DNA of 64,000 nt from DASQHY01 sp035602605 (GTDB taxonomy: Bacteria > Acidobacteriota > Terriglobia > Acidiferrales > UBA7541). The notes beneath the pieces are model-generated. The model was given only the letters and a program-made list of their open reading frames with translations, was not told where the DNA came from and made no database searches. Of this stretch, positions 1 to 8,009 are shown one piece after another (position 1 is the stretch's first letter; the number at the start of each line of letters is the position of its first letter). A program made the translations under genes and the position numbers. The DNA lies in assembly GCA_035602605.1 (NCBI GenBank), contig DATNLZ010000126.1, positions 1 through 64,000 of the forward strand, read 5' to 3'.

Positions 1-115
1 ACCAAACAACTGAAAATCTTGATACTATTGAAGCAGTAGAAATCGGAGAAATCGCCAGCATTCATGCGCTTTTGATGCATGTTGCTGAAAAGATTGCAGG
101 GTGCTCGAAGAGACT

Positions 116-141
116 GGGTGAGTATCCCACCCTCTCCGCCA
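116..141 (+). other. att-like site: remnant of a tRNA-Ser 3' end
   Basis: The stretch at 125-141 (TCCCACCCTCTCCGCCA) equals the usual 3' end of bacterial tRNA-Ser genes: half of the T stem, the acceptor strand and CCA. The preceding bases keep a TGGG/CCCA stem around a 7-nt loop (TGAGTAT) that departs from the normal TTCGAAT. No matching 5' acceptor strand or anticodon arm lies upstream, so this is not a whole tRNA. A recombinase gene ends 22 bp away, which is the classic layout of an attL/attR copy. The assignment as an attachment site is inferred; the intact tRNA copy is not visible in this window. Confidence 0.6.
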
Positions 142-162
142 AATGTTCGCGTTTGCTTCCAT

Positions 163-1342
163 TCAGTTAACGGGTCCCTTCGCTAAGTGTACCTGATTTG
201 TACCGACAAATTTCTGATTTAGAACCGGATCGAGCTTCCACGCGCTCGCAACGTCTGCCTCAAGCTGCTCTTGCCGCGAGCGTACCCAGGGGTTGTAATG
301 CCGCTCGGTGACACGCACGCTCTGATGCCCAAGAGAATCGAGACGCGCTCGATTGGCACGCCCACGAGTAGCAGCTCCACCGCGAACGTGTCGCGGAAGC
401 GATGCGAAATTGCGTTGGCTTCGCCCTTCGAGACTCCGGCCAGGTCGAATACTTTCTTGAGCCGCATCTGCCAGTGACAGATCACGGTTTCGCGTTTTCC
501 TTGCCCGCTCCAAAAATATCGCGTGTCCGTAATTCGCGGAGTTGCTTCGAGAGCCTTCAAGACCGAATCCGGCAAAACTGTGTAGACCGGCACGCCAGTC
601 TTTTGCGTGTAGAGAAACAGCCGCTTGCCGTCGAGCCGGTCCGTTGTCAGCGCCACCGCATCGGACACCCGCATTCCCGTGTAGCGCATCAGGAGCACGA
701 GAGTCTTAAGGCTGTGCGCGTTTAGCTTCCCCTCGATAGGCGTCGTGATTTGTAGGCCGTCGCAGGCCGTAAGAATCTTCACCATCTCCTCGTGCGTGAG
801 CGGCATCGTCGGGCGAATCGAAACCTTCGGGAGCTTGATTCTCATCGCCGGATTGCTCTCTACCCATTGCCGGTCATTCGCGAAGCGGAAAAAGGCGCGC
901 AACCGTTCGAGTTTCTTTCCCGCCGTGCGCGGCCCGTCTTTCCACGTCGCGCGGAATTTGCTCAGCACGTCCAGGTCGAATTGCGCGAGCATCTTCAATC
1001 CGCGCTCTTCGCCGTAGACTTTCAGCTGACGTTCGAGCAACTTGTACTTCCGAATTGTTTGGTGCATAGCTTGCGGGCGTCAAGATCGACAAGCAAACTT
1101 GCCCAGGCATCAGCCAGAGTAACAGCGGTGCCGCGCTCAACAACTCTTTCCTTGGCTTCCCACTCGTGAACTTTCTCGTTCGCCTTTTTCGAGTCGCGCG
1201 TGCCGAGAGACAACCTGACTTCGCGGCCACCGAGAACGCCGTCCACCCAGAATTTGCAATTACACTTTTTCTGCGCCTCTCTTCGGGCTTTGCCGAAGTT
1301 GGGGCAGGTTCTCTTGTGTCTGCCGTAGAGAGTGAGTGTCAT
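163..1342 (-). pseudogene. Tyrosine recombinase/integrase, frameshifted twice
   Basis: Three overlapping reading frames together give one phage-type tyrosine recombinase of about 390 residues. The N-terminal arm and start of the SAM-like core-binding domain are at 1022-1342, the rest of the core and most of the catalytic domain at about 330-1067, and the C-terminal end at 163 to about 330. The catalytic domain shows TGMRVSDAVAL (catalytic Arg) and SHRFRDTFAVELL (HxxR). The continuation LGHQSVRVTERHYNP, with the second His and the Tyr nucleophile, is only read in the third frame. The second break lies in the TTGGGCAT segment, where one extra G would restore LLGHQS. The first lies near 1060-1070. 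Position beside the att-like site fits an element integrase. Either a dead gene or a gene with sequencing errors. Confidence 0.85.
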
Positions 1343-1351
1343 GGACGGATT

Positions 1352-1621
1352 CTACGCCCGACTGCAAGCCCGCAGTTGGTGAAACGTGAGTACACCCGCG
1401 GCGACGGATTCAGGAATCCGCAGCGTACGGAAGCGGCGCGACGACGACCGCACCGGATTCTCGAATACCAGCACGCCCGGCTCGTTCTCGAACATCCGGC
1501 GCACCGTGTCTGCGCTCAGGTTCCACAGCTCGCCGAGTTCGGCGGGGGAATAATGCCGCTCGTACATCCGCGCTTCTTGCGCCCGGTGTGGAACCTCCGC
1601 GAGTTTTGCCACTACACCCAT
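1352..1621 (-). CDS. Small helix-turn-helix protein of the integrated element
   Basis: About 89 residues. The centre reads YSPAELGELWNLSADTVRRMF, a winged-helix/MerR-excisionase-like HTH, followed by a basic segment with RFRTLRIPESVAAGVL that resembles the wing of small excisionase-like DNA-binding proteins. It sits 9 bp upstream of the integrase on the same strand and downstream of the DnaB-like helicase, the usual position of an excisionase or recombination directionality factor in such elements. That role is inferred from size, fold and position. The start is uncertain; an internal Met (MYERHYSPAEL) would also give a compact HTH protein. Confidence 0.6.
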   Translation of the reverse strand: MGVVAKLAEVPHRAQEARMYERHYSPAELGELWNLSADTVRRMFENEPGVLVFENPVRSSSRRFRTLRIPESVAAGVLTFHQLRACSRA

Positions 1622-1700
1622 ACGGTTTTACCGCTGCGCTCCTTCCGCTCCAGCCTCCGCGTTGCTTCGTCCCACGCTCCGTCGGGGTTTTCCGAACCCA

Positions 1701-2654
1701 TCAAGAATCATGTGTCTTCTCGCTCAACCGGCTCCATGGACAATGCCAAAGAGAATCATCCGTAGCAGCGCGGTCTTCCTCAAAGCGGAGACTCCTGATA
1801 TTGAATATCGCCTTGATGCGCCCCGTCTTTCCGTCCCTGCTCTTGAGTAGCTGCAGCTCCGCTTCTTTCTCGTCGCCTTCAAGCTCCCGCACGTAGGGAC
1901 GGTCGGCCAGGATGATGTAGCTGGCAGATTTCTGTTTTGCTGCATTCCCGTAGAGGCGTTGCAAAGTTGACTTGCCCGCGTTTTCTCCTGTCGTAGTCTT
2001 CCGTAACTGTGAAACCAGAATCACAACGCAATGCAGTTCTTTGGCGAGAGACTTCGCCGCTCGTGCGATGACTCTCTGTTGCTCAAACTCCGTTTTTCCT
2101 TCAGCCTCGATTAATTCGTCATAGTCCAAAATCAATAAGTCAAGTCCGCCGCGGCCTTTCATCTTGCGGGCCGCTCGGCGGATTCGGGACAAGTCCAATT
2201 CGCCGTCAAGGATTCTGCATTTCTTGCACTGGTGGGACGCCGCTTCGGTTAACGCGTCGTAATCCTCCTTGCTGAGTAGGTCATCACGGCGCATCCGGAT
2301 CGGATTAATGCCCGATGTTGTTGCGAGTTCGCGGCTGGCCAAGTGCGATGCGCTCATTTCCGCAGAGCAAAACAGGGCATGGTAGCCATCCCTGCAAGCT
2401 CTCGCTCTAATCTGCGCCCCCAGTAAAGATTTGCCCGTACCCGTCTCGGCAGTCAGAACGACCAACTCACCCTCGCGGAATCCCCCAGTCCACTGGTCTA
2501 GTTTGGGGATATCGCAATAGATTTTTAACCGTGCGCCTTCTTTCGCCACGGAAAGTGCCTGAATGGATGAATCGAAGTAGGGAGTTCCGTCGTCCTCGGT
2601 GTTCTCTATGTCCCGCGCCAGTCTGGAAAATCGCTCAATGGCGGAGTCGATCAA
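1701..2654 (-). CDS. DnaB-like replicative helicase, C-terminal ATPase domain (separated from its N-domain)
   Basis: A RecA-fold helicase domain of about 317 residues. It shows a Walker A motif (TAETGTGKS), a Walker B strand (LDLLILDYDELIE), the H3-like ILVSQLRK segment and a C-terminal part (KSRDGKTGRIKAIFN) typical of the DnaB C domain. It begins at a TTG that overlaps the stop of the N-domain frame by 4 bp (TTGA). The reading frame continues upstream of that TTG as RGSAAEGLIDSAIERF, which looks like the natural DnaB linker, so a single missing G in the GGGG run near 2680 is the simplest explanation of the split. It probably served replication of the integrated element. Both halves could still be made as a coupled pair, but I think a frameshift is more likely. 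Confidence 0.75.
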   Translation of the reverse strand: MIDSAIERFSRLARDIENTEDDGTPYFDSSIQALSVAKEGARLKIYCDIPKLDQWTGGFREGELVVLTAETGTGKSLLGAQIRARACRDGYHALFCSAEMSASHLASRELATTSGINPIRMRRDDLLSKEDYDALTEAASHQCKKCRILDGELDLSRIRRAARKMKGRGGLDLLILDYDELIEAEGKTEFEQQRVIARAAKSLAKELHCVVILVSQLRKTTTGENAGKSTLQRLYGNAAKQKSASYIILADRPYVRELEGDEKEAELQLLKSRDGKTGRIKAIFNIRSLRFEEDRAATDDSLWHCPWSRLSEKTHDS

Positions 2655-2950
2655 ACCTTCAGCGGCGGATCCCCGCGAACGATATAGAGAATATCCCCGC
2701 CAGTTGCTACGCCATCTGTCAGGCTCGAAATGTAGCTAATCCCTCCCGCCTTTTCTGCGTCGCCTGTCCTGGTAAGTTCGTCATGCACGGAAAGTAAGTC
2801 AGGATAGACACCAGTCGCGTACAGTTCGAGCATCGTGCCGGCGATCTTCCGATGCTGGTCGTTGAAGAAGTCGCCGGGCTTGATTGCGTCCAGTGCTTCG
2901 CTGGCCTTCTTGTGTCCGGCAAGGATCGCGCCGAGCAGAGAGCGTTCCAT
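2651..2950 (-). CDS. DnaB-like helicase N-terminal domain, split from the ATPase domain
   Basis: About 99 residues matching the helical DnaB N-terminal domain: MERSLLGAILAG at the start, then DFFNDQHRKIAGTMLELY and ISYISSLTDGVATGGDI, all hallmarks of the primase-binding domain. It stops after an out-of-frame tail (RGDPPLKV) and the ATPase domain follows at once in another frame. With the downstream ORF it would make a helicase of about 415 residues, close to family length. The order integrase, HTH, helicase on one strand suggests the remnant of a phage-like or plasmid-like mobile element. Confidence 0.75.
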   Translation of the reverse strand: MERSLLGAILAGHKKASEALDAIKPGDFFNDQHRKIAGTMLELYATGVYPDLLSVHDELTRTGDAEKAGGISYISSLTDGVATGGDILYIVRGDPPLKV

Positions 2951-2976
2951 GATGTCGTCTTTGGGTAACGCTTTTC

Positions 2977-4050
2977 TCAGAAATTACTTTGTAGATAATC
3001 CTGAAGCTTCTGAAGCCTGAAAGTTACATCCCTAATTTCGACGAGCAGCACCAGCTTGTCGGCACCCAATTGATTGCCAAAACCAAGGGCAGAGGCGGTA
3101 TCAACGCCAACTAGCCGCTGCAAGTTAGCATCGATTTCTTTCTCTTGCTCGCGCAGGGTTCCGAGTTCCCCTTGCTCCACCGAGATGATTTGCACGATCC
3201 GCTGCTCGAGGATCTGCGCGTTGCGGGTCACTTCACCACCTTGCACGTTCTTCCAACTGGCAAAAGCAGCCGCAGATTTTTCGAGGTGATTATGATTGCC
3301 GCGGCTTCCCAAGTTATAGTTGAAAGCAATTTCTCCGTATGGTTCCACCGAGTCGCGGAAGAATGCAGAAACCCGCTTCCGGCCGCCAGCCGTGACTCTG
3401 ACATCCCAAATCGTTTGACGATCCAAAAAGGCGAGGCTCTTTTGAACTTCCGCTTCACGACTCTGTTTTTCAGAGACTAGTTGTTTTAAGGAGACGTCGC
3501 TTACCGTATCGGGTACATACAGCAGAGCTAGCTTCATCTCGACACTCATCCTATCGGCGACCAGCCTTGCGCGAATGGACTGCACCGAATAGTGCATTGG
3601 TCTGGTAAGGTTTTGCACTTCCAGCATCTCCAGATTGTGCGCGATGATGAGATCCAATTGCTCAATGGCGCGGTGGAGCAGTGCAAACCGGTGGCGTAAA
3701 GCCTCCCGTTCCAACGTTGCCAAGGCATACTGAATGCGGAGGGCCGCTTCCGTGGTAGCACGGTATGAATTGCAGTTCTTACGGGCGGCTTCCAAGGTCA
3801 ACTTGGCTCTGCTGTAATTCGCAAAGCTGGTTGATATTCCCCAATAGAGCTGAGGCGCCGTGCCAGTATTGGGCTGGGCGATGCCGGCTACCGCCTCGGG
3901 AGCCCGCAATAAGTTCCTCTGCGCCATAGCTTGCTGCGTTACATACGCGCAGTATGCATTCTGCTCATCAGACTGGCTGAATGCGCGGTTCGATACCAGC
4001 AACATCAAGGCCCCCCATAGCAAGGCCGGAAACATTATCCTTCCAGACAT
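2977..4050 (-). CDS. TolC-like outer-membrane factor of a polysaccharide export set
   Basis: About 357 residues. It begins with a signal peptide (hydrophobic FPALLWGALMLLV, then SNRAFSQ as probable cleavage site). The rest is long amphipathic helices rich in Leu, Glu, Arg and Gln, with a central short strand-like part (YGEIAFNYNLG), the pattern of a TolC/outer-membrane-efflux monomer. It is somewhat shorter than classical TolC (about 430-470). ATG 4050 is preceded by GGGGGAAG and is preferred to an upstream TTG at 4062. It is the last gene of a minus-strand operon with a HlyD-like adaptor and a processive glycosyltransferase, so a role in passing polymer across the outer membrane is inferred. 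Family assignment is from general pattern only. Confidence 0.6.
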   Translation of the reverse strand: MSGRIMFPALLWGALMLLVSNRAFSQSDEQNAYCAYVTQQAMAQRNLLRAPEAVAGIAQPNTGTAPQLYWGISTSFANYSRAKLTLEAARKNCNSYRATTEAALRIQYALATLEREALRHRFALLHRAIEQLDLIIAHNLEMLEVQNLTRPMHYSVQSIRARLVADRMSVEMKLALLYVPDTVSDVSLKQLVSEKQSREAEVQKSLAFLDRQTIWDVRVTAGGRKRVSAFFRDSVEPYGEIAFNYNLGSRGNHNHLEKSAAAFASWKNVQGGEVTRNAQILEQRIVQIISVEQGELGTLREQEKEIDANLQRLVGVDTASALGFGNQLGADKLVLLVEIRDVTFRLQKLQDYLQSNF

Positions 4051-4086
4051 TACTTCCCCCAAACAGCTTCCTCAAGATGGCCTTCG

Positions 4087-5127
4087 CTAAAACAGGAGAG
4101 GTCTGCTCACAAACAAGGTCTTAGACTTGGCCGATTCTTGATTTTCTAAATTCAGTTGAACGAGGAACCCGCGCAGATCCGTTCTGAACATGGGGTGAGC
4201 GGAATGTTCTTCAGAGCTGAACACTTGTTTAATGGCACCCACGTCGCGACACCCCAGCACCTTTAAGTAACAGTCGTAGACGCGGGCTCCAATTGCGATC
4301 TCGCCTTTGTTGTCATAAGGCACGAACGCAAATGTAGCCGTCCGTCCTTGGGACTTGACGATGAAGTAGGGGGTTTGGGTCATGGTCATGATCGCACTCT
4401 TCGATCGTCCGATTTGAACCGACTCGGTTTGACTCTGTTTCTCGGCCATGGCGATAGCGATACCCAATTGGGTAATCTGCGACCTCAGCGCTGCCTTTTT
4501 GTCCAAAACATCCAGTGCCCTGGTGTCGATTGTGTTTTTTTGCAAAAGATTGTCTTTCAAGAGAACAACGTTAATGCGGCTATCGGTGTATACATTTTGA
4601 GCTTGATTCACGGAAAGCAGTTGAGCGGCAGCATCCTTCTTGGTAATTAGACCCGCGGCTAGCTCTCGTTTGGTATTCCCCTCGAGCTCGATGACCTGGT
4701 TGAGTGAAGCCCGTGTCCGAGCATTATCGGCGAGCTTCTGTTGCTCGAGTGTAGTCAGCTGCCGGCCGGCCATCATATTGTGCTGGCTCTCACGCTCGAT
4801 CGCGATTTCCAACTGCGGTTCCAAGCCTAGCAAAGTTGCGCGGTGGATCTTCATTTCTGCTGCGCTATCGTTCTGCCGCTTCACGTCCAGAACAAGATTA
4901 TCAACGGTGATCTGAGTCGTCAGCACCCACTCCGTCAGGTTTAGGCTTTTATCGTCAGACGGCGAAAGAACGATTGGAGTGATCCACGAAGTATTGACCG
5001 CGTATAATCCCATCACGCAAATATAGGCAAGAACCCCAAAAAGAACGGCGTAGAGCACAAAAATCGCGAAAACGCGGTACAGGAATAAAATAGTCTTCCT
5101 CAGAACATTTTGTAACATCGGCCCCAT
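4087..5127 (-). CDS. HlyD-like periplasmic adaptor (membrane fusion protein)
   Basis: About 346 residues. One N-terminal membrane span (about residues 12-45), then a long periplasmic region with a coiled-coil part (about 85-230, heptad-like runs such as ARTRASLNQVIELEGNTKREL) and a beta-rich C-terminal part (TATFAFVPYDNKGEIAIGARVYDC) that resembles the barrel domain of HlyD/EmrA proteins. It lies between the glycosyltransferase gene (33 bp upstream) and the TolC-like gene (36 bp downstream). In alginate systems Alg44 plays a comparable adaptor role, but no PilZ domain is seen here. Start could also be ATG 5118, which has GGGG just before it. Confidence 0.65.
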   Translation of the reverse strand: MGPMLQNVLRKTILFLYRVFAIFVLYAVLFGVLAYICVMGLYAVNTSWITPIVLSPSDDKSLNLTEWVLTTQITVDNLVLDVKRQNDSAAEMKIHRATLLGLEPQLEIAIERESQHNMMAGRQLTTLEQQKLADNARTRASLNQVIELEGNTKRELAAGLITKKDAAAQLLSVNQAQNVYTDSRINVVLLKDNLLQKNTIDTRALDVLDKKAALRSQITQLGIAIAMAEKQSQTESVQIGRSKSAIMTMTQTPYFIVKSQGRTATFAFVPYDNKGEIAIGARVYDCYLKVLGCRDVGAIKQVFSSEEHSAHPMFRTDLRGFLVQLNLENQESAKSKTLFVSRPLLF

Positions 5128-5160
5128 CCTTCAATCCTTGCTAAATCGCCCGATCCGGCT

Positions 5161-6438
5161 CTAGTCGCCCGATGTGGCAAATTCTGGTCGTGCCAGCGGC
5201 AAGCGTAGTGGTTCAAGTTTGGCTTCCGGCTGAGGTGCCTTTTTGGAGCGAGTACCCCAATCCGAAGAATCGAACGTGCACAGCGCGAGCACCGTAATTA
5301 AAATGCTACCGAGCCCCCAAACCGCAAACGTCGCCAGACGCAGAGGATTCAATACACGCTGCTCGGGGTTATGCTTGCGGATCACCACATCAAATATCGC
5401 CGCCCCGGCCCCATACAGGATGAACATCACCGGAGCAATCCAAAAGGCGGCATTGGTAAAGGGAGCCATAAGAACTGTGCACACTGACAGCAAACTGGCT
5501 AAGGGCGGTACGACCAAGGTGTACACAGTATTCGGGTGAAGCTTCCAGACATGCTGCGGGAGGGTCTTCAAGGTTAAAAAGAAGTCTCTGATGCCTGACC
5601 GGCGCCAACGAATTTGCTGCTTGATTAACTGCAGCAATGTGACCGGAACGTTGGTCCAGCATTGCGCCGCGGTATTAATGTAGGTTCCATAGCCCTCCAG
5701 AAGAACCTGATGGGTCAGAAACCTATCTTCTCCGTCGTTCACTTGAATTCCAAACCAGTTTCGATTTCGAATGCGAGATTCAAGCTTCAACAATAGCTCG
5801 CGGCGAATCGCAAAGATGCAGCCGCTAATACAACCTACCGAGCGAGTCATGCTTTCCGGTGTTTTGATCAGTTGAAACGCCAGGTAATAATAAAAAGTTT
5901 GGACCATCGTAGCGGTGCTAGCATTCACGTTCCGAACACCGACACGGCCTCCGACGGCGCCCATTTTTGGCTCCACGAAGCACGCAATCAGTTCCTGAAT
6001 GCAATCCGAATGGAAAATACAATCGGAGTCGATGGATATCACGATCTCAGCAAGAGAGTGCTGGAGAGCATTGCAAACGGTTCGGGCCTTTCCGCTGTTG
6101 ATTGAATTTCGGCCGACGCGAACCTGAATGTTTGTAAAGTCCTGCTGAGCCTTGAGCATCCACTTGTAGCTATCATCTATCGAGCAGTCATCCTGGGCGA
6201 TTATTTCGAACTTGTTATTTGGGTAGTTGCTCTTGCTGATGCTCTCAATGGTCTCGTAAACGGTCTGCCCTTCGTTGTAGCAGGGCAGCAGAATGCTTAC
6301 CGTAGGCTGATAAGAATAATCTTTTTTGACGCCCGCGCTGGGGATCGCCCATCGCAAAATGGCGGCTAAGAAACACCGAGAGATGCTGGCTGCCAATAAG
6401 AAAAGCACCGCGGCGATGAAGATGAAAAAAGGAGCCAT
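5161..6438 (-). CDS. Processive family-2 glycosyltransferase (polysaccharide synthase)
   Basis: About 425 residues. An N-terminal membrane span (about 3-28) is followed by a GT-A domain with the full processive signature: DD near residue 83, DSD near 137, GEDR near 235 and QQIRW near 273. Two or three C-terminal membrane spans follow (about 290-385). This D,D,D,QxxRW set is that of hyaluronan, cellulose and N-acetylglucosamine polymer synthases, which polymerise a nucleotide sugar and push the chain through the membrane. ATG 6438 has GAGG at good spacing; an earlier ATG at 6465 has none. First gene of the operon with the HlyD-like and TolC-like proteins. Sugar specificity cannot be read from the sequence. 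Confidence 0.85.
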   Translation of the reverse strand: MAPFFIFIAAVLFLLAASISRCFLAAILRWAIPSAGVKKDYSYQPTVSILLPCYNEGQTVYETIESISKSNYPNNKFEIIAQDDCSIDDSYKWMLKAQQDFTNIQVRVGRNSINSGKARTVCNALQHSLAEIVISIDSDCIFHSDCIQELIACFVEPKMGAVGGRVGVRNVNASTATMVQTFYYYLAFQLIKTPESMTRSVGCISGCIFAIRRELLLKLESRIRNRNWFGIQVNDGEDRFLTHQVLLEGYGTYINTAAQCWTNVPVTLLQLIKQQIRWRRSGIRDFFLTLKTLPQHVWKLHPNTVYTLVVPPLASLLSVCTVLMAPFTNAAFWIAPVMFILYGAGAAIFDVVIRKHNPEQRVLNPLRLATFAVWGLGSILITVLALCTFDSSDWGTRSKKAPQPEAKLEPLRLPLARPEFATSGD

Positions 6439-6968
6439 GTGCATTACCTCGCAAACATCACACATCGAACAGGGCGCAAGCTTTATCGCTGCGTACGAGT
6501 TTCATATCGAAACAATGAAAGGGAAGTTTAAGGAGACGCCCACACTCTAGATGTGCATCTGCCTGGCCAAAGGGCAGTAGCATAGCGGTGCGTTTACCGT
6601 GGGGGCTAACCCGTTATCTTGGAGTCGTTTCGATGAACTTCGCTTTGGAATGCGGGATTACAATCCGCAGAGAGCCACGGACCAATGACAAAACTCGGCG
6701 GGCCGGGAACAAAAAAGGTCAGAGATTAGAATTTCATTATCATTGTTGGCGCCGTCCACTGTTTCGAAGACGAACAGTTCTTTGCACCTTGAATCGAGAT
6801 CTGAAAAACTTTTCCCAAGTATTGGGACAGGAGAGCGTGCATTGTCGATCCTCATAGGCTTTATGGCATCATGCTGAAACGTGGTAGGATGCGCTAGATG
6901 GTGCTGAGTATGTCACCTTCTCCGACGTTGTCTTGATGATTCCTCGCGACGAGTTTGAAATTCGGCGG
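6439..6968. other. Intergenic region between divergent genes
   Basis: About 530 bp between the GT2 operon (minus) and the receiver gene (plus). Apart from the sigma-54-like site on the minus strand I see no convincing gene here. Short open frames present are rich in Arg and Ser and have no recognisable motif. It presumably carries the promoters of both flanking genes. Confidence 0.5.
6554..6569 (-). promoter_or_regulatory. Candidate sigma-54 (-24/-12) promoter of the GT2 operon
   Basis: On the minus strand the sequence TGGCCAGGCAGATGCA has GG and GC exactly 12 bp apart, as in the sigma-54 consensus TGGCACG-N4-TTGCA. It matches TGGC at -24, G at the seventh position and TGCA at -12. Predicted transcription would start near 6543, about 105 nt before the GT2 start codon. 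The inner positions deviate from consensus, so this is a candidate only. Confidence 0.4.
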
Positions 6969-7376
6969 ATGCTGCGAATATTGATCGCGGATGACCATGA
7001 ATTAATCCGGCGCGGACTCCGCAAGCTCCTAGGGTCACGTTCCGACTGGGAAATATGTGGTGAGGCAAAGGACGGACGCGACGCCGTCGAGCAAGCGACA
7101 AAACTTTCACCAGATGTCGTTCTGCTGGACATCAGCATGCCTCATTGCAATGGATTGGATGCGGCTCGACGAATTCTAAATGCGGTTCCTCAGGCGCGAA
7201 TACTAGTGCTAAGCCAGCATGAATCCTCGAATCTGCTCGAAACTGTTTTAGAAGCTGGGGCGCAGGGATATGTCTGCAAGTCAAACTTGTCTCGGGATCT
7301 TGTGGGAGCGATTGATGGACTGCGTCGACAGGAAAAAGCTTCCCCATGCAATCCCGCTAATCACAATTCGTTTTGA
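6969..7376 (+). CDS. Stand-alone NarL-type receiver domain
   Basis: About 135 residues, a single response-regulator receiver domain: acidic pair in LIADDHELI, phosphoacceptor Asp in VVLLDISMPHCNG, the beta4 region ILVLSQHES and the conserved Lys in GYVCKSN. It is most similar to the N-terminal half of NarL/FixJ regulators, but the protein stops about where the linker and LuxR-type HTH should begin. It could be a true single-domain regulator or a truncated NarL protein. Earlier in-frame starts at 6933 (TTG) and 6936 (ATG) exist; ATG 6969 is chosen because MLRILIADDH is the usual beginning of the fold. Confidence 0.75.
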   Translation: MLRILIADDHELIRRGLRKLLGSRSDWEICGEAKDGRDAVEQATKLSPDVVLLDISMPHCNGLDAARRILNAVPQARILVLSQHESSNLLETVLEAGAQGYVCKSNLSRDLVGAIDGLRRQEKASPCNPANHNSF

Positions 7377-7400
7377 AACTCATCCCCGCAGAGGTTTCAG

Positions 7401-7856
7401 CTACCTTCGCGTCGCAAAAAAGGATTGCAGCATGGCTGCGCACTCGTCGGCAAGCAGACCTGCGGTAACTTCAACCTGATGATTGAGTTGAGCACGATTC
7501 AGCACGCTAAAACAGGAGTGTACCGCCCCTCCCCGGGGCTCGTCGCAACCGTATACTAGCCGAGCGATTCGCGCCTGAATCATGGCACCTGCGCACATGC
7601 TGCAGGGCTCAATTGTGACGAACAGTGTCGTACCCACCAGCCGGTAATTTGTCAGAACTTGTGCTGCTGCTCGAAGCACTACCATTTCGGCATGCGCGGT
7701 GGGATCGCAATCCCGGATCGTGCGGTTGCCGGCGCGTGCCAGAACTTGCCCGTTGCAAACCAGTAGCGCTCCAACGGGCACTTCGCCGGCTTGCGCAGCG
7801 GCGCGAGCTTCATCGAGGGCGAGGCGCATATATTCGGTGTCAGTTGGGGCTTCCAT
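7401..7856 (-). CDS. tadA: tRNA-specific adenosine deaminase TadA
   Basis: About 151 residues, the usual length. TadA converts adenosine to inosine at the wobble position of tRNA-Arg(ACG). The zinc and catalytic motifs are intact: HAE (His55, Glu57) and PCSMC (Cys85, Cys88), with the typical NRTIRDCDPTAHAEM and EPCSMCAGAMI contexts. It converges with the receiver gene, leaving a 24-bp gap, and is divergent from nuoI. The start ATG 7856 gives the standard N-terminus with EYMRLALDEARAA. Confidence 0.93.
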   Translation of the reverse strand: MEAPTDTEYMRLALDEARAAAQAGEVPVGALLVCNGQVLARAGNRTIRDCDPTAHAEMVVLRAAAQVLTNYRLVGTTLFVTIEPCSMCAGAMIQARIARLVYGCDEPRGGAVHSCFSVLNRAQLNHQVEVTAGLLADECAAMLQSFFATRR

Positions 7857-8009
7857 GGGTATCCGATCATAGGATCAGGAACGGTGTTCAGCAAGACCCA
7901 TCGTCAAGCGCCATCGCCCAGCACGCCACCGTGTCTGAGCGGCGGGACGGCTTCCTGCGTGCCCCCTAGGTGTCTTGACAATTCCAATGCGCGGCCACAA
8001 ACTTACGGT

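Noticed and set aside
1..141. A complete tRNA-Ser gene ending at 141
   Set aside because: Only the 3' end matches. No 5' acceptor strand, D arm or anticodon arm can be laid upstream, and the T-loop lacks TTC.
6588..6857. Small plus-strand frame in the 6.5-6.9 kb gap
   Set aside because: Arg-rich chance composition, no ribosome site, no motif; it crosses a region expected to hold promoters.
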